Positions 25,967 through 37,632 of a DNA stretch of 64,000 nucleotides are shown piece by piece. Each line of letters opens with the position of its first letter. Position 1 is the stretch's first letter. Made by a program: the position numbers and the translations under genes. The notes under the pieces are model-generated. The model was given only the letters and a program-made list of their open reading frames with translations. It was not told the DNA's origin and made no database searches. Origin of the DNA: Pseudoneurospora amorphoporcata (Eukaryota > Ascomycota > Sordariomycetes > Sordariales > Sordariaceae); the NCBI GenBank assembly GCA_033297205.1, contig MU859204.1, forward strand, positions 30,832 through 94,831, written 5' to 3'.

Positions 25967-27652
25967 ATGTCGAACCTCAAACGCCCAGCGGAAGAGGCCT
26001 TCGACGCTGTGGAGGGCCTCTCGCCAGCTTTGAAGAAGTCCAGGATCGATGACTATAATAAGAGTCTTACACCAGCAAGCGCGGTCGGAAATGGCGATGA
26101 AACACGCGAAGGATCAAACGAAGAGAAGGCGGAACAGACCAATGGCGAAAACAACAACAATAACAACGAAGTGAAAGACGAGGAGGATGACGACCTGGAG
26201 GCGGGCGAGGAGGAGGTCGACGAAAAGGCGCCAATCCGACAAGCCGCGCCAACAGAAGGCTACGACGATCTCTACCTCGACACCATCGACCGCAACGTTC
26301 TCGACTTCGACTTCGAGAAGCTATGTTCCATCAGCCTGTCCAACATCAACGTGTACGCGTGCCTCGTATGCGGCAAGTACTTCCAGGGTCGTGGCCCAAA
26401 ATCGCACGCCTACTTCCACGCGCTTGAAGAGGGCCACCACGTGTACATCAACATGAGCACGCAAAAGGTCTACGTCCTACCGGAAGGCTACGAGGTGAAA
26501 TCCAAATCGCTTGACGACATCAAGTACGTCTCGGACCCGCGCTACACGCGCCAGGAGGTGCTGGACCTGGACCGCAAACCGCACGTGTCGCGCACGCTTC
26601 TTGGGAAGGAATACGTCCCCGGGTTCGTGGGCATGAACAACATCAAGGAAAACGACTACCTCAACGTCATAGTCCAAGCCCTCTCCCACGTTTCGCCCCT
26701 CCGCAACTTCTTCCTGCTGGAAGACTTCGCCAACGCCCCCGAACTTGTCAAGCGCACATCCATCCTCTTCCGCAAGATCTGGAACCCGCGCGCCTTCAAA
26801 TCGCACGTCTCCCCCCACGAACTCCTCCAAGAAATCTCTCTGCGGTCCAATAAGAGATTCACCCTCACGCAACAATCCGACCCCGTCGAGTTCCTCTCCT
26901 GGTTCCTCAACCACCTGCACCTGGGGTTGGGCGGCTCCAAGACCAAGCCGCACTCCTCCGTCATCCAGCACATCTTCCAGGGCAAACTCAAAGTCGAATC
27001 GCAAGCCATCACCGCGCGTGCCGACCAGGTGCACGACCGTTTACGGTTCGAAGAAGCCGCCGACGTTCAATCGTCTGTTTCCCGCTTCTTGCTTCTTACC
27101 TTGGACCTGCCCCCGGCCCCGCTGTTCCAAGATGAACAAGAACGCAACATCATCCCCCAGGTCCCGCTCACCACGATCCTAGCCAAGTACAACGGCGTAA
27201 CGGCCCAAGAACTCAACGCTCAGCGCAAGCGGTACCGACTTCAACACCCTCTACCTCCCTTCTTGGTGTTCCACATCAAAAGATTCAGCAAAAACAAGTT
27301 CGTTTCCGAGCGAAACCCGACGATTGTGACCTTTGACGCGCGAAACCTGGACGTTTCGCCCTATGTGGAACCGGATCCGAATTCTCAGCATCAACACGGG
27401 GAACCGATCTGGTATGATCTGGTAGCGAACGTGGTGCACGAGGCGGTTAGGAATAAGGAGGATGTGGCGGATAGTGTGGGGGAGGAGAGGAAGACGTGGA
27501 AGGTGCAGTTGCGGGATAAGGCGACGGATGAGTGGGTGGTGGCGCAGGATTTGTTTGTGGATAAGGTGCGGAGCGAGTTGTTGTATCTGAGTGAGAGTTA
27601 TTTGCAGATTTGGGAGAGGAGAAGGGAACCTCCGACGGGTAAGGGCAAGTAG
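25967..27652 (+). CDS. SAD1: Sad1/USP39 U4/U6.U5 tri-snRNP assembly factor
   Basis: Intronless, 561 residues. Sad1/USP39 acts in the nucleus in forming and stabilising the spliceosomal tri-snRNP. After an acidic, Asn-rich N-terminus comes a ubiquitin-type zinc finger (about residues 115-195: CLVCGKYFQGRG, SHAYFHALEEGHHVYIN, YVLPEGYEV). A ubiquitin-protease fold follows (about 215-550: VPGFVGMNNIKENDYLN to HPLPPFLVFHIKRFSKN). The Cys box reads NNIKENDYLNVIVQALSHV, so the catalytic cysteine of active proteases is replaced, as in USP39; the protein should be a scaffold and not a deubiquitinase. QQSDPVEFLSWFLN is typical of the family. The start at 25967 is the first ATG of the frame and the N-terminus is ordinary for fungal homologues. 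Confidence 0.95.
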   Translation: MSNLKRPAEEAFDAVEGLSPALKKSRIDDYNKSLTPASAVGNGDETREGSNEEKAEQTNGENNNNNNEVKDEEDDDLEAGEEEVDEKAPIRQAAPTEGYDDLYLDTIDRNVLDFDFEKLCSISLSNINVYACLVCGKYFQGRGPKSHAYFHALEEGHHVYINMSTQKVYVLPEGYEVKSKSLDDIKYVSDPRYTRQEVLDLDRKPHVSRTLLGKEYVPGFVGMNNIKENDYLNVIVQALSHVSPLRNFFLLEDFANAPELVKRTSILFRKIWNPRAFKSHVSPHELLQEISLRSNKRFTLTQQSDPVEFLSWFLNHLHLGLGGSKTKPHSSVIQHIFQGKLKVESQAITARADQVHDRLRFEEAADVQSSVSRFLLLTLDLPPAPLFQDEQERNIIPQVPLTTILAKYNGVTAQELNAQRKRYRLQHPLPPFLVFHIKRFSKNKFVSERNPTIVTFDARNLDVSPYVEPDPNSQHQHGEPIWYDLVANVVHEAVRNKEDVADSVGEERKTWKVQLRDKATDEWVVAQDLFVDKVRSELLYLSESYLQIWERRREPPTGKGK

Positions 27653-28358
27653 AAGGCGTGATGGTCGGATCAGAGGTGGATAGGTAGGGGGAGGACGTCT
27701 GTACAAGACAGTTGATATTGAGCAATGGCTCTTGGATGAAAAAAATATAGTTAAAAAAAGCAAATCATACCAAATGGGATGGAAAAGCATATACGCACTG
27801 TTCAAACTGTGTTTTTCTTTCGCCGTGAAGCCTGACCGGGAAATCAAGTGCTTACCCAGATATATGATATGCCCTAAACATCACTACAGTTACATATGCT
27901 CAAGATTAATGAACCATACCGCCAACAAGCATGCATTGGTCATAAAGTTTCGCTTAGCATAGTCCATCGTCAAAATTCCACCGCATTTCATCCATCCGAC
28001 CTTTAACCCCGTTTCAAACCCGCTATGGTCCCATCAAAATGATACGCCGTGCGGGTAAATCAAGTTCAAGTAAAAAGGCGCAGAAGAAGAAAGGGGGAAA
28101 CTGCCGTTCCCAATCCAATGACCACCTCCTTTCCGCTTCAAGGAAAAGAGTTTCCCAAAACTGAATAAGGCATGCTTGCTGCTGCTTTTCCGTTTGGATA
28201 CTGTACATATGTCTTGCTTCAAGGTAGGGCCGACGAGGCGCCTGACCTTATTACGCGCACTTAGCACGTCTTGTAACGGTATTGTCTTCAGCGTCACTAG
28301 ATAGTGTGGATCGCCGCCCGGTGGGAAACTGATGGATAGACGTCGCGACCAACCCGAC
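27653..28358. other. convergent intergenic region
   Basis: About 700 bp between the convergent SAD1 and eIF4E2 genes. No gene seen; presumably both 3' UTRs. Confidence 0.5.
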
Positions 28359-29648
28359 CTAGGTGTTTAGAGGCTGCGGGCGGCTATCAGTCTGTTGCTG
28401 TTGCCTGTTGGTGGTCCGCTTGTCGCCGTCACGGTTGTTCGCCTTTTCGCGACGCGACTCCTCAATGGCCGTGCGCTGCTGGATGCTCGAGTCGTGGCTC
28501 TTCCATTCGACCTTGGTCTCGGAGGGGAATGACAGGGTCCGACGCATGGTTTCACTGTTCAGTCAAAGTTAGTCCAAGATCCCCAGAGTGGCTATCCGGA
28601 ACCAATGAGTCAAAACATACCGAATCTTCAGGACCCGCTGGCCATTAGCCCGAGCCCAGATGCTGAGAATATCCTCGCCATTCCGAACACTGAGAACAAT
28701 GCCGCAAACATCGTCGTTGGCGTCGCCAAATTGATCACCGATCAGAGCCAGCAGAATGTCCTCCCAGTAGCGATCGGCCACACCCTTGCGCAGGCGCACA
28801 ATCCACTTTCCTCCATTCTTGTTCTCTTCGTCCTCCCATATTGGCCGAATTCCTTTCTTGAACAGGTGATAGTCGGACACCAGCGGCAGACCCGAGGGGC
28901 GCTTGAGGTGCTGATAGACAGCGAAGAACTGCTCAGCCGTCTCGCAGGTGGCGATAGGGTGCAGAGTCTTCTCGTACTCGATGAAGCCGTTAGCCTTCGA
29001 GATGGGGGGCCGGTACCAGAAAACCCAGCTATTGCGCAGCTGGTGATTTAGGCTCGAACTCGGGGAGCTGGACACTGCGCCCTGAGCCCTCTTGTTGGCA
29101 TCGGCAAGAGAGGCGTTGGAGGCAGTCTTCCCAACGGTCTTGCCGCTCAAGCCACCCTCCTTGCTAGATTTCTCAGCAGAGGGTGTCTTTGCGGCATGAC
29201 CGATGAGGGCGGTCTCGAACGGGTTGCCGCTAGACTTGGGGGTCTTGGCCGAACCGAACGAGGCGAATGCGCCAGACCCAAGGCCGAAAGCGCTCGAAGC
29301 GCCGGCCGTGGGCGACACCAGTCCGCCCGGGGTAGTTATAGAGTTGAAGGGGTTGGTCTTTCCGTGCGACGAGCTATCACCGCCGAATCGCTTGGAGAAT
29401 GTGCGTGAAGACGAATTATCGGCCTGGCCGCCGGATCCAGGTGTTGTCAATGAGAGCTTGCTCGAGCTATGAGAGCGAACAAAGGTATGTCAGTCAGCGG
29501 TTCGGTATGTGTTGAGTTGATTGCCGTTTATGGCCATGTGTGTGGTGGGGGAAGAGGGAGGGGGTAGGTAAGGTAGAGGGGAAGTGCTGGGGTAAGACGC
29601 AAAAATCGACACTCACTTGGTACGGCGACTCCATAGGTTGGTATCCAT
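28359..29648 (-). CDS. class II eIF4E (4EHP/eIF4E2-type) cap-binding protein
   Basis: Three exons on the minus strand, 29648-29617, 29466-28621 and 28554-28359, give 357 residues. All three junctions keep phase (donors GTGAGT and GTATGT). The first 150 residues are a disordered Ser/Gly/Ala-rich tail. The eIF4E fold starts near NSWVFWYRPP. The cap-binding Trp-Glu pair is in RPIWEDEENKNGGKW (about residues 221-222), and the fold continues with WEDILLALIGDQF and CGIVLSVRNGEDILSIW. The position of the first cap-stacking Trp of canonical eIF4E is not Trp here (SKANGFIEYEK), and EQFFAVYQHL replaces the usual EDFW type. Both fit the 4EHP class, which binds caps without eIF4G and tends to repress specific mRNAs. 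The C-terminal tail is Gln- and Arg-rich. The first coding exon holds only ten full codons. Confidence 0.9.
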
Positions 29649-32523
29649 GGAGAAGTCGGGAACCAAAAACTCGACGAACGAGAGAAAGGAAAGGAAAAGG
29701 TATGTAAGAATACTCGTCACCGGAAGACTAATGCAACACAGTGAGCGGCGGCGCAAGCAATTCTTCAGATGCCGTACTGCAAGAAAAGCTAGCCTGTAAT
29801 TATGCGGAAAGCCGGCGTATAGTAGTCGTTCGAGTCGTCGCGGGAGCAGGCGCAGGGGCGGCAGCGGCGACAAGAAAGGATGACGGAGTTTGGTGGTAAT
29901 AGTAGCAGCGGTAGTGCAAATGATGTCAGGCAAGGATCTGGCAGCAGCCCTGGTGCCGTAGCGGTGGTGAACGGGAATTCGTGATGGGGGTGAGACCTTT
30001 CGACCTCGAGGGCGGCGGGCAATATATTGCAGTGACGACGATTACTGCTGTAGTCAATCCGTCTCGTCCCTGTCTCAGCAGTAGTAGTATCGGGTGGTGA
30101 GGTCTAAGAGGGTAGGTATCGAGGACGGGGACAGGCGAGTGCAGGTGCAGTGGAGGCGTTCCTGGATTGCAGAGGCTCGAGGTCGATCCGACACGGACGG
30201 GAATTTGGGCTTTGGGATGATAGATGGCGGTTGAATAGGATTGGTTGGTGGGCGAGGCGGGATGACGAGTTTTGGAGGTTTTGCTTGGGACGTTGGATCA
30301 GATCGATGGAGTGGATGGAATTCGGAAATCGTTGAAAAAGGAACAAATCTTGACCTATGGACCGCAATGGCCCCGAGGCGAACAGTGGGTGCCCGTCTGC
30401 GACCGACGACCACCAAAAACCCAGCCCGTCCTCAGTGGCCAGGGCTGCGACCGAGGGCGAAGTGGTCCGCGCAGCAGTGGCGGGTCCACCGTCCACTGTC
30501 ACGGGTCTCTCATTGTTGCTTGACTCTCTCCGTGTTCCCTGAGAACATGGTCGCTGGAAGCTCGGAAAGCCCCACCCTGCCAGATGCTGTCGGGATTCCA
30601 TGGAACGTGACTGGTCACATCCAGCGAGGTACACGCTGCAGGGCAGCACCGGCTGCGAACAACCAGCAACGTTATGGGCGGTGAGCGGTGGCAGTAATAG
30701 CAGACCCGCCCGTGGAACGTGCAAGATTTCAACTCAAAATGGCGCGACTAATTTCGTTCCCCTTTCCTTCTTCTCTTCTTCCTCTTCACAATCACGACCA
30801 CAAATCCACAAAACACCGTTGGGCTGCACCTGATCGCTTCCGCGCGACCGACGATACGGATTGTGAAAGTCAAGAAGAACTCCTCTAAATTGCCCTTGTT
30901 TAAAACCATCATCACGAGAGCCCCATTCGCGCGGCGTCCATGATGCGATGATGACCTGAAACAAGATCCGGACATCTCATATTCCCAGACTACAATGTCG
31001 TTGTATCTGGCTCGCCGCTGGTAATTGTACTACGTATCCCGCTCGTTACCGTCCGGATGAAACTATGGATCGAGGCCGTACCCTGTAATGTGCATCGCAT
31101 TCATTGTACATGTCTCCATCCATTGTTGATAGGAATGCCTGGCGCATGGTTATGATGCTCGGATTTACGAATGGTAAGTCCCAGTTGTGCCTTTCCGTTT
31201 TCTGCGGCCCAATGCGCGTTGATGATGATACGAACATCATCCGGTAAACCGATTCAACAATGACGGAACCTGTCCGTGTTGCTTTTGCGATACGGGCGAG
31301 GGTCCAACGTCATGGGTTGAATATGAGGAGACGATATGGCATTCATATTCTGAAATCTGCGATACACCAAATCCGATTCTCAAATTGCGTACCTACCTAG
31401 CTTTGTGTTGCTCGAGGCTAACTCGGCTCAGCTGCTTCTCTACTAGATTCCTATAGAAACACGGTCGCGCTTTCCGAGAGCCCAAGACCGCAGATGACCG
31501 AACTAGTACTGACTGCAACTGACTCGGATGAAACATAAAAGAGGTCTTGGTCACAAGGAAGGAGGAGGGTGGCAGACAATGTGTGTGTGTTAAGGTATCC
31601 TCAACGAGATTTGCCCGCCAGTTTGAATTTCTTGGACTTATTTTCAGCCCAAGTTCACTCACTCACGTCGCAACTGTCACTCCTTTGGTCCTGCCAACTT
31701 CCTCCTCATGACTGGAACAGTGACTAGAGGAAGAAGTCTTGGTAAGGTTAGCTGATATCTTACATCCCATATTTCTCTCAATTCAATTTCTCCAAGGTGA
31801 CAAATGTGTTGCTGCTGATATGCTTTGATATCTTTGCTCGGGTTGCCTCAGCAGCATCTCGGCGGCGCAAACAGAACTGCCGTTCTCCCCATCTGCGACG
31901 GAACGCGTTGTCACCGCGACCATTGGCTGCCTCGGAGGGCCTCCTTACGTCAGGGAGCCAAAGAAGCCAAGGGATTCGGCGAGCTACCCCACGCTACAAG
32001 CTTCCCTGGGGTGGGGTAAAGTCTTTCCCGGCTAGACAAGGTATAATTTGGAGAAGAGACGGTAGACCCCTCTGATCCTTTTTTGGCATTTTCTGTCTTA
32101 GTGACCACCTGACCGGGACATGGCCACTTGTTTCTCATCTCTGTAGACTTTCATGACCTTATTCTGGGCTTTAACCTAAGATTCACGCTCAATTGGAAGA
32201 CGAGGTACCGGTACATCGTCAACTTTATCAGACAGTACTTGCTTAGTTGTACCTCCGACTGCGGAGTAGGGTAAGAAAGACCCCGCCATCCCGACAATCA
32301 CTGGAGACTCGAGACGGTTGTTTGTGCATGCACTCCTTACCCGGCAGGGGTAATTAGTATCGTTCTACAGACAAAGAGTCACCACTCTTCAATACCAAAA
32401 CCGCTCCCACCAAACCACCAACAACACACCACCGCTGAGGTTCAACACTCGACCATCACTTTAACGACACATATACACAGACTATCACCATACAGAACCG
32501 AAATACCCACGATACCGTACACA
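29649..32523. other. 2.9-kb divergent intergenic region
   Basis: Lies between the divergent eIF4E2 (-) and MTHFR (+) genes. No coding region is supported; the open frames around 30104-30724 overlap each other on both strands and look like chance. It should contain the promoters and probably long 5' leaders of both genes. I see no repeats. Confidence 0.5.
32376..32381 (-). promoter_or_regulatory. possible Gcn4/CPC1 half-type site (TGACTC)
   Basis: TGACTC on the minus strand, about 145 bp upstream of the MTHFR start. This is the core bound by Gcn4/CPC1, which controls many amino-acid biosynthesis genes in fungi. One hexamer is weak evidence. Confidence 0.25.
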
Positions 32524-34572
32524 ATGGAGAAGATCACCGACAAGGTCGCGGCCTTGCCGCCCGACAGCAACTACCTCTCGCTCGAGTTCTTCCCTCCCAA
32601 GACCGCAATGGGCTTTGCCAACCTGCGCGACCGTCTCGAACGTATGGCAAGGGGACTTAAGCCGCTTTTCGTCAACGTCACCTGGGGCGCCGGGGGTTCA
32701 ACCGCCCAAAAGTCTCTCGAGCTTGCCGAAATCTGCCAGCGCGAGCTGGGCCTCACAACATGTCTCCATCTTACATGCACAAACATGAGCCGCCGCTTGC
32801 TAGACAAGACCCTTGAGGACGCAAAGGTCCTCGGAATCCGCAACATTCTTGCTCTCAGAGGTGACCCCCCTAGGGCTGCCGAATACCACGATGAGAATGA
32901 CCCCGAACCGACCGACGACGAAGAGTTTTCCTGGGCCGCCGACCTCGTCCGCTATGTCAAGAAGAACCACGGCGACTACTTCTGCGTTGGTGTTGCCGCC
33001 TATCCCGAAGGCCACGCCGAGGAGAGCCACCCTCGTGAGCAGAGCTTGGAGCATGATCTCCCTTATCTTGTCGAAAAAGTCCAGGCCGGTGCTGATTTTA
33101 TCATGACACAACTCTTCTTCGACATCGACGCTTACGAGCATTTCGAGAATACTCTGCGAGAGCACCCTAGCGGCGCCTTCAAGGACGTCTTTATCATCCC
33201 CGGCCTTATGCCCATCCAGAGCTACCAAATGATCAAGAGAACGACGAAACTCAGTCACGCCAAGATCCCACCGGCTCTTATGGCCCGCCTCGACGCTGTC
33301 AAGGGAGACGATGAGAAGGTCAAGATGGAAGGTGTTGCGATCGTCAGCGAGATAATCGAGCGCATCAAGGAGATCAAGAGCAGGACACACGCCCCGCGAG
33401 GCTTCCACTTCTATACTCTGAACCTGGAGAAGGCCGTTGCATTTATCGCCCAAGGCACAAACCTCATACCTCCTGGAACGCCCGAAGAGGACGAATCTGC
33501 CATTCTGCCGGACTTCCCTCAGCTCATGATCAATGGATCTTCCGTCCCAACTCGTTCGATCCAGGGCCTGTCCACTAGAAAGGGCTCAATTGGCTCTGAC
33601 CCGCGGGACCGGGTAATTGTCGCCAACCAGAGACCCTCGCATCCTGATTACGAGGCTTCGCCTTCCGAGGCCGGTCTCATGGCAGAGCCCGTCAAAACCA
33701 GAGCCAACACGTTGGCGATTTCTGAAGGTGAGGGTGTCTTGGGTCGTGAAGCGACATGGGATGACTTCCCCAACGGTAGATGGGGTGACGCCAGATCTCC
33801 AGCTTACGGTCAAATCGACGGCTACGGCGTCAGCCTGCACGTCACCGTCCCCCAGGCCCTCCAGCTGTGGGGCTCCCCCAAGACCACGGAGGATATCAAC
33901 AACATCTTCATCCGTCATCTGAAGGGTGAGCTTTCCGCCATTCCCTGGAGCGAAGAAGGTTTCAATACCGAGACAGAAGCCATCCGGGACAACCTGATCA
34001 AGCTCAACTCCAAGGGCTGGTGGTCGCTCGCGTCCCAGCCGGCCGTGAATGGCCTGCGCTCCAACGACGACACCTTCGGCTGGGGCCCGCAGAACGGCTT
34101 CGTCTTCCAAAAGGCCTTTGTCGAGTTCTTCATCCCCTCGGCTGACTGGCGGGTGCTCGAGGCGAAGCTGAAGCAGCCGGACATGAAGGACGTCGTGTGC
34201 TTCTACGCCACCAACGCCGCCGGCGACTTTGTCAGCACCGACACGGTCAACTTCCGCGCGAGAATGGCCGCCGATGCGGAGGGGGCCGCTGGTGAGGCCG
34301 ACCCCAGGCCGCACGAGCCGAGCACCAACGCTGTCACCTGGGGCGTGTTCCCCGGCAAGGAGATCTTGACGCCAACCATCATTGAGGAGGTCAGCTTCCG
34401 CGCGTGGAGCGACGAGGCGTTTGGCATCTGGAGCGAGTGGGCCAAGATCTACGGAAAGGGATCCGACACCCAGAAGTTGTTGGAGGACTTGAAGGAGGAT
34501 CTTTGGCTGGTTAATGTGATTCATCATGATTATGTTGAGAAGGATGGCCTCTGGGCGTTGTTGTTTCAGTAG
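32524..34572 (+). CDS. methylenetetrahydrofolate reductase (MET12-like)
   Basis: Intronless, 682 residues. The enzyme reduces 5,10-methylene-THF to 5-methyl-THF, the methyl donor for methionine synthesis, using FAD. The catalytic TIM barrel (about residues 1-310) shows SLEFFPPKTAMG with its catalytic-type Glu, VNVTWGAGGSTA, HLTCTNMSRR, NILALRGDPPR, GVAAYPEGHAE and GADFIMTQLFFD. A linker of about 100 residues leads to the C-terminal regulatory domain (WDDFPNGRWGDARSPAYG through NAVTWGVFPGKEILTPTIIEE and IWSEWAKIYGKG), which in eukaryotes binds S-adenosylmethionine. The SLEFFPPKT opening resembles yeast Met12 more than Met13 (FEYFVPKT), but both paralogues exist in fungi and I did not compute a tree. 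The ATG at 32524 directly precedes the conserved N-terminus. Confidence 0.95.
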   Translation: MEKITDKVAALPPDSNYLSLEFFPPKTAMGFANLRDRLERMARGLKPLFVNVTWGAGGSTAQKSLELAEICQRELGLTTCLHLTCTNMSRRLLDKTLEDAKVLGIRNILALRGDPPRAAEYHDENDPEPTDDEEFSWAADLVRYVKKNHGDYFCVGVAAYPEGHAEESHPREQSLEHDLPYLVEKVQAGADFIMTQLFFDIDAYEHFENTLREHPSGAFKDVFIIPGLMPIQSYQMIKRTTKLSHAKIPPALMARLDAVKGDDEKVKMEGVAIVSEIIERIKEIKSRTHAPRGFHFYTLNLEKAVAFIAQGTNLIPPGTPEEDESAILPDFPQLMINGSSVPTRSIQGLSTRKGSIGSDPRDRVIVANQRPSHPDYEASPSEAGLMAEPVKTRANTLAISEGEGVLGREATWDDFPNGRWGDARSPAYGQIDGYGVSLHVTVPQALQLWGSPKTTEDINNIFIRHLKGELSAIPWSEEGFNTETEAIRDNLIKLNSKGWWSLASQPAVNGLRSNDDTFGWGPQNGFVFQKAFVEFFIPSADWRVLEAKLKQPDMKDVVCFYATNAAGDFVSTDTVNFRARMAADAEGAAGEADPRPHEPSTNAVTWGVFPGKEILTPTIIEEVSFRAWSDEAFGIWSEWAKIYGKGSDTQKLLEDLKEDLWLVNVIHHDYVEKDGLWALLFQ

Positions 34573-35924
34573 ATATGAGCGAGAAACGAAAAGGATTATG
34601 TCGTCTGAGGTCTGAGGGAAAGAAGTAGCACAGCAGCATCGAAAGGTGGTTTACAGTGACACGGGTTTGGATGCATCTTAGACCGGTTGGGTTGGACGGG
34701 AGCAAGCATTTCAAAAGTGATTAGTTAGTATACTGTACATTGAAGTCAAACCGCGTGGGCCAGTGTTACGTTTGGTCTTTGTATAGACTTATAGGTGTAC
34801 CTTGTAGTGAATAGAGATACGAAAAGCGTAAGAGAATCATGAGCAGCTCGATGGTTACCGGAATCCCTTGGCTTGTTGTTATGCTCTCTCTTTTTCCCGT
34901 TGACTTTTACTGTTGAAAGCGTTTCATTGGCGAAAGAAACACCAAGCGGGCACCGGTTTTACACTTCAAGTCCAGTTGGCCACATGGAGGGCAAAATAGA
35001 TCTAAGAGGCGAACCATTCGAGTTACAAATCTGCCTATACATGAATCTCTACAAACACTGAATCTTCCGATTAGCCGCAAAGAAAGATTTCACTCCCATT
35101 ATGCACCATGCGCCATGCGCCGTTCGCCGTTCGCCATTCAACCACCACCCATGTTCGATGACTAATTTGCATTCCAGTCCCCTCAACCACCGACTCAAGT
35201 GCGATATCTCCGGACCAGATCTCGCCCTCCAGAAAAGCCTCACCCAGCTCGCTCAACTCCTCAACACCTTCCCAAAGCCCAGCCCATAATAGTTCCAATC
35301 GAGCTCGATAAAATGCAGAAAAGAATTCGATGCTCAAGAACCAAGCAGAGGAAATTGAAGAAGAACCTGCTAAAAAGCAAGAATAATTGACTGACCGGCT
35401 GTCCTTAGCCGGATGGTTATAGATGCTCTGATCCTCCTCAAACGACCTCAGGGATGCCCGCGAGAACCGTACTGTAGGTACACTCCGAGACGCAAAGGTT
35501 CAATCAAATACCTAGTAGTAGGTGTCTTTTTCGAACTCGACCATATCCTCGTTGCCCAAGTGTTGTATCAAAGTAGAAAGCAGCCTCTTCCAAGTAGGGG
35601 GATTTTTGTTGCTGGTGACTTAGTACCAGGATTGTGTAGCTAGGTAGCGATGGCCTCCGATGAAGCAAGAGTGCCCCATCCCATACCGTTTCTGTATCTT
35701 AAGACTGTCTTTTTTTTCTTTATTTTTGTGTCGTTTTGCTTTTTGTAGTGGGGTGTATAAGCAAAGAAGCCAGTTTTTGTTCCCATATCCCTAATGGCCC
35801 ATTTCGAAGTTGACAGAAATCGCGGAAAGAAAAGAAGGAAATAAAGAAAAGAAATGAAAAAAGAAGTATTGCTCAAATATTCGCAGTGGTTGCTGTCTGT
35901 GGGGTGGTTTTTGTCAACTGGATG
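34573..35924. other. convergent intergenic region
   Basis: About 1.35 kb between convergent MTHFR and the AT-hook-like gene. No gene, repeat or RNA recognised. Confidence 0.5.
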
Positions 35925-37632
35925 CTAGATCTCATATTGATCCTCATCCACGTAGAACCCCAAGTCACCACCGCCGCTGTTCCCAGTCATGGTGCTCGGC
36001 AGGTTCATGCCCATGCCCACACTAGTCGTAGTAAGAGAAGGCTGGCTGAAGTTTCCCTGCCCTCCGTGAGGTGCCAATGTACGGGTGGCGCCAAGAACGC
36101 TCTGCGACTGCGAGTAATCATCTTCGTCGTCACTAACGATGTTGATGTAGCCAGCAGATTGCTGAGTGGTTTGCTGGGGCTGCTGCTTAGAGTAACCACC
36201 ACCAACCCCGTTATTGTGGAAGCTGCTGTTGGTGTCGTAGTTGTTGCCGACCGAAGTGTTGCCGCCGAAGATGTTGGTGGTTGAAGAAGAAAAGCTGGTA
36301 GACACTCCGCCGTCGAAGGACATGCCGGCGGCATTGCTGTAGGAGATGGATTGAGACTGGGACTGGCTCTGGCTCTGAGTGGTAAGGGGGAACTCAGGCG
36401 CGGGAGTGTGGTACTCGGATGCGGCGCGATCGTTGCGTGTCATGTTGGAAGAACCAAAATAATCTCCGTTACAAGTATTGCTGCCGGTAGCAGAGATAGT
36501 AACAGCTGCTGCAGTAATGGCCGGCGGCATAGGAGACGGGCTAGGCAGTCTATCGCTGACCTCAAAGATCTCATCGAGGGCCTCGGTCTTGAAGACAGGC
36601 TGAGCGATGGGCGCGGCGGCGCCAGACATGCGTCTAGGAGGCAGAGCAGCCTTGATGGGCGTGGTGCATGTCTTCTTGGCCAAGTGGCCGGTCGGCGAGT
36701 CGTCGTCCAAAGCGTCGTAATCAACGGAGGCAGCCGACTCGTCCTTATCCGTAGTCGTGTGCGGCTCTACGTAGCTGGCCTTTTTGGCCGTGGATCTTCT
36801 CGGCTTTGCGGTAGTAGTCGTGCTCTTACCGGTGGCGGGAGTACCACCGCCGCGGCTCCTGCCCGAGGCCGGAGTGCCGCCGGCTTGACGACCACGCTTG
36901 CGGCCTGAAGGCGTCTTGTTGGCTCCCGATCCGGAGCCGGCGTTCATAAACGCTTCGATGGGGTCTTTGCCGTTATCCGCCGCGTTCTTCATGGCTTCGG
37001 CAGCCTGTTTGACACCTCGAAACTGGAACTGCAGGCCGTCCGCAGTGGATTCGCCGAAGTATTTAGCAAGTTCTTGAGGGAAGGACAATGTTAGCGATGC
37101 TCAGGAAGGCTATGAGAATGATGTGGACTCCGAGTAAAGTTGAAACGCCCAGATATTGAAGATTGAGGACGAAGTGACTGGTGTTGATGTTGTCAAGATG
37201 CTTCATACCGCGAGCTTCGTGGATATCAATCTCCTCCGGATCATCGCCCCTGGCGACAGCAAGGCGCAAGCAATCCGCCTGCTTACGGACAGGGCGGAAG
37301 CGATGCTCAATGGCGCTCATGGTCGCAGACTTGCCATAGTGCTGCGCGATTGCTGGAATCTCATCAGCATCTTGAGTTGGGACTCTACCACTGGAAGAGC
37401 TGAGACTGGTGATGGTTTGGTGACACGCTCATGTTGGACGCGCCGGAAAGGTGAGATACGGTAATATGGAACCATGGAGCAGAACAACGTCGAGAGATGA
37501 TGTGATAGAAATGAAGGAACAGAGAAATGATGTATTCTTACCCTTGTAGTTAAGCCTGAGTTCAGGATGAGCCGCGATAACTGCGGCCAGGAGGCGTGCC
37601 TGGGCCTCGTAGGTCTTGAAATTGGCCGGCAT
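35925..37632 (-). CDS. AT-hook-like nuclear protein with N-terminal helical domain (hypothetical)
   Basis: Three minus-strand exons, 37632-37542, 37352-37209 and 37072-35925, join in phase to give 460 residues. I do not recognise a named protein. The spliced N-terminus (about 80 residues, starting MPANFKTYEAQARLLAAVIA, with YKAIAQHYGKSATMSAIEHR and FRPVRKQAD) resembles a conserved helical, possibly Myb-like domain common in Sordariomycete hypothetical proteins. A basic region follows with AT-hook-like cores (GRKRGRQ, GRSRGGG) and Pro/Ala/Lys repeats. The rest is low-complexity Ser/Thr/Gln/Asn sequence, including a five-fold QS repeat (QSQSQSQSQS) and a DDEDDY acidic patch. The overall make-up suggests a chromatin or transcription protein; a function beyond that is not supported. 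Confidence 0.75.

Noticed and set aside
30104..30724. 206-codon open frame on the minus strand
   Set aside because: Overlaps several frames on the plus strand, low-complexity composition, no domain; probably leader DNA of eIF4E2.
33586..34527. 313-codon open frame antisense to MTHFR
   Set aside because: Lies wholly within the conserved MTHFR coding sequence and shows no domain.
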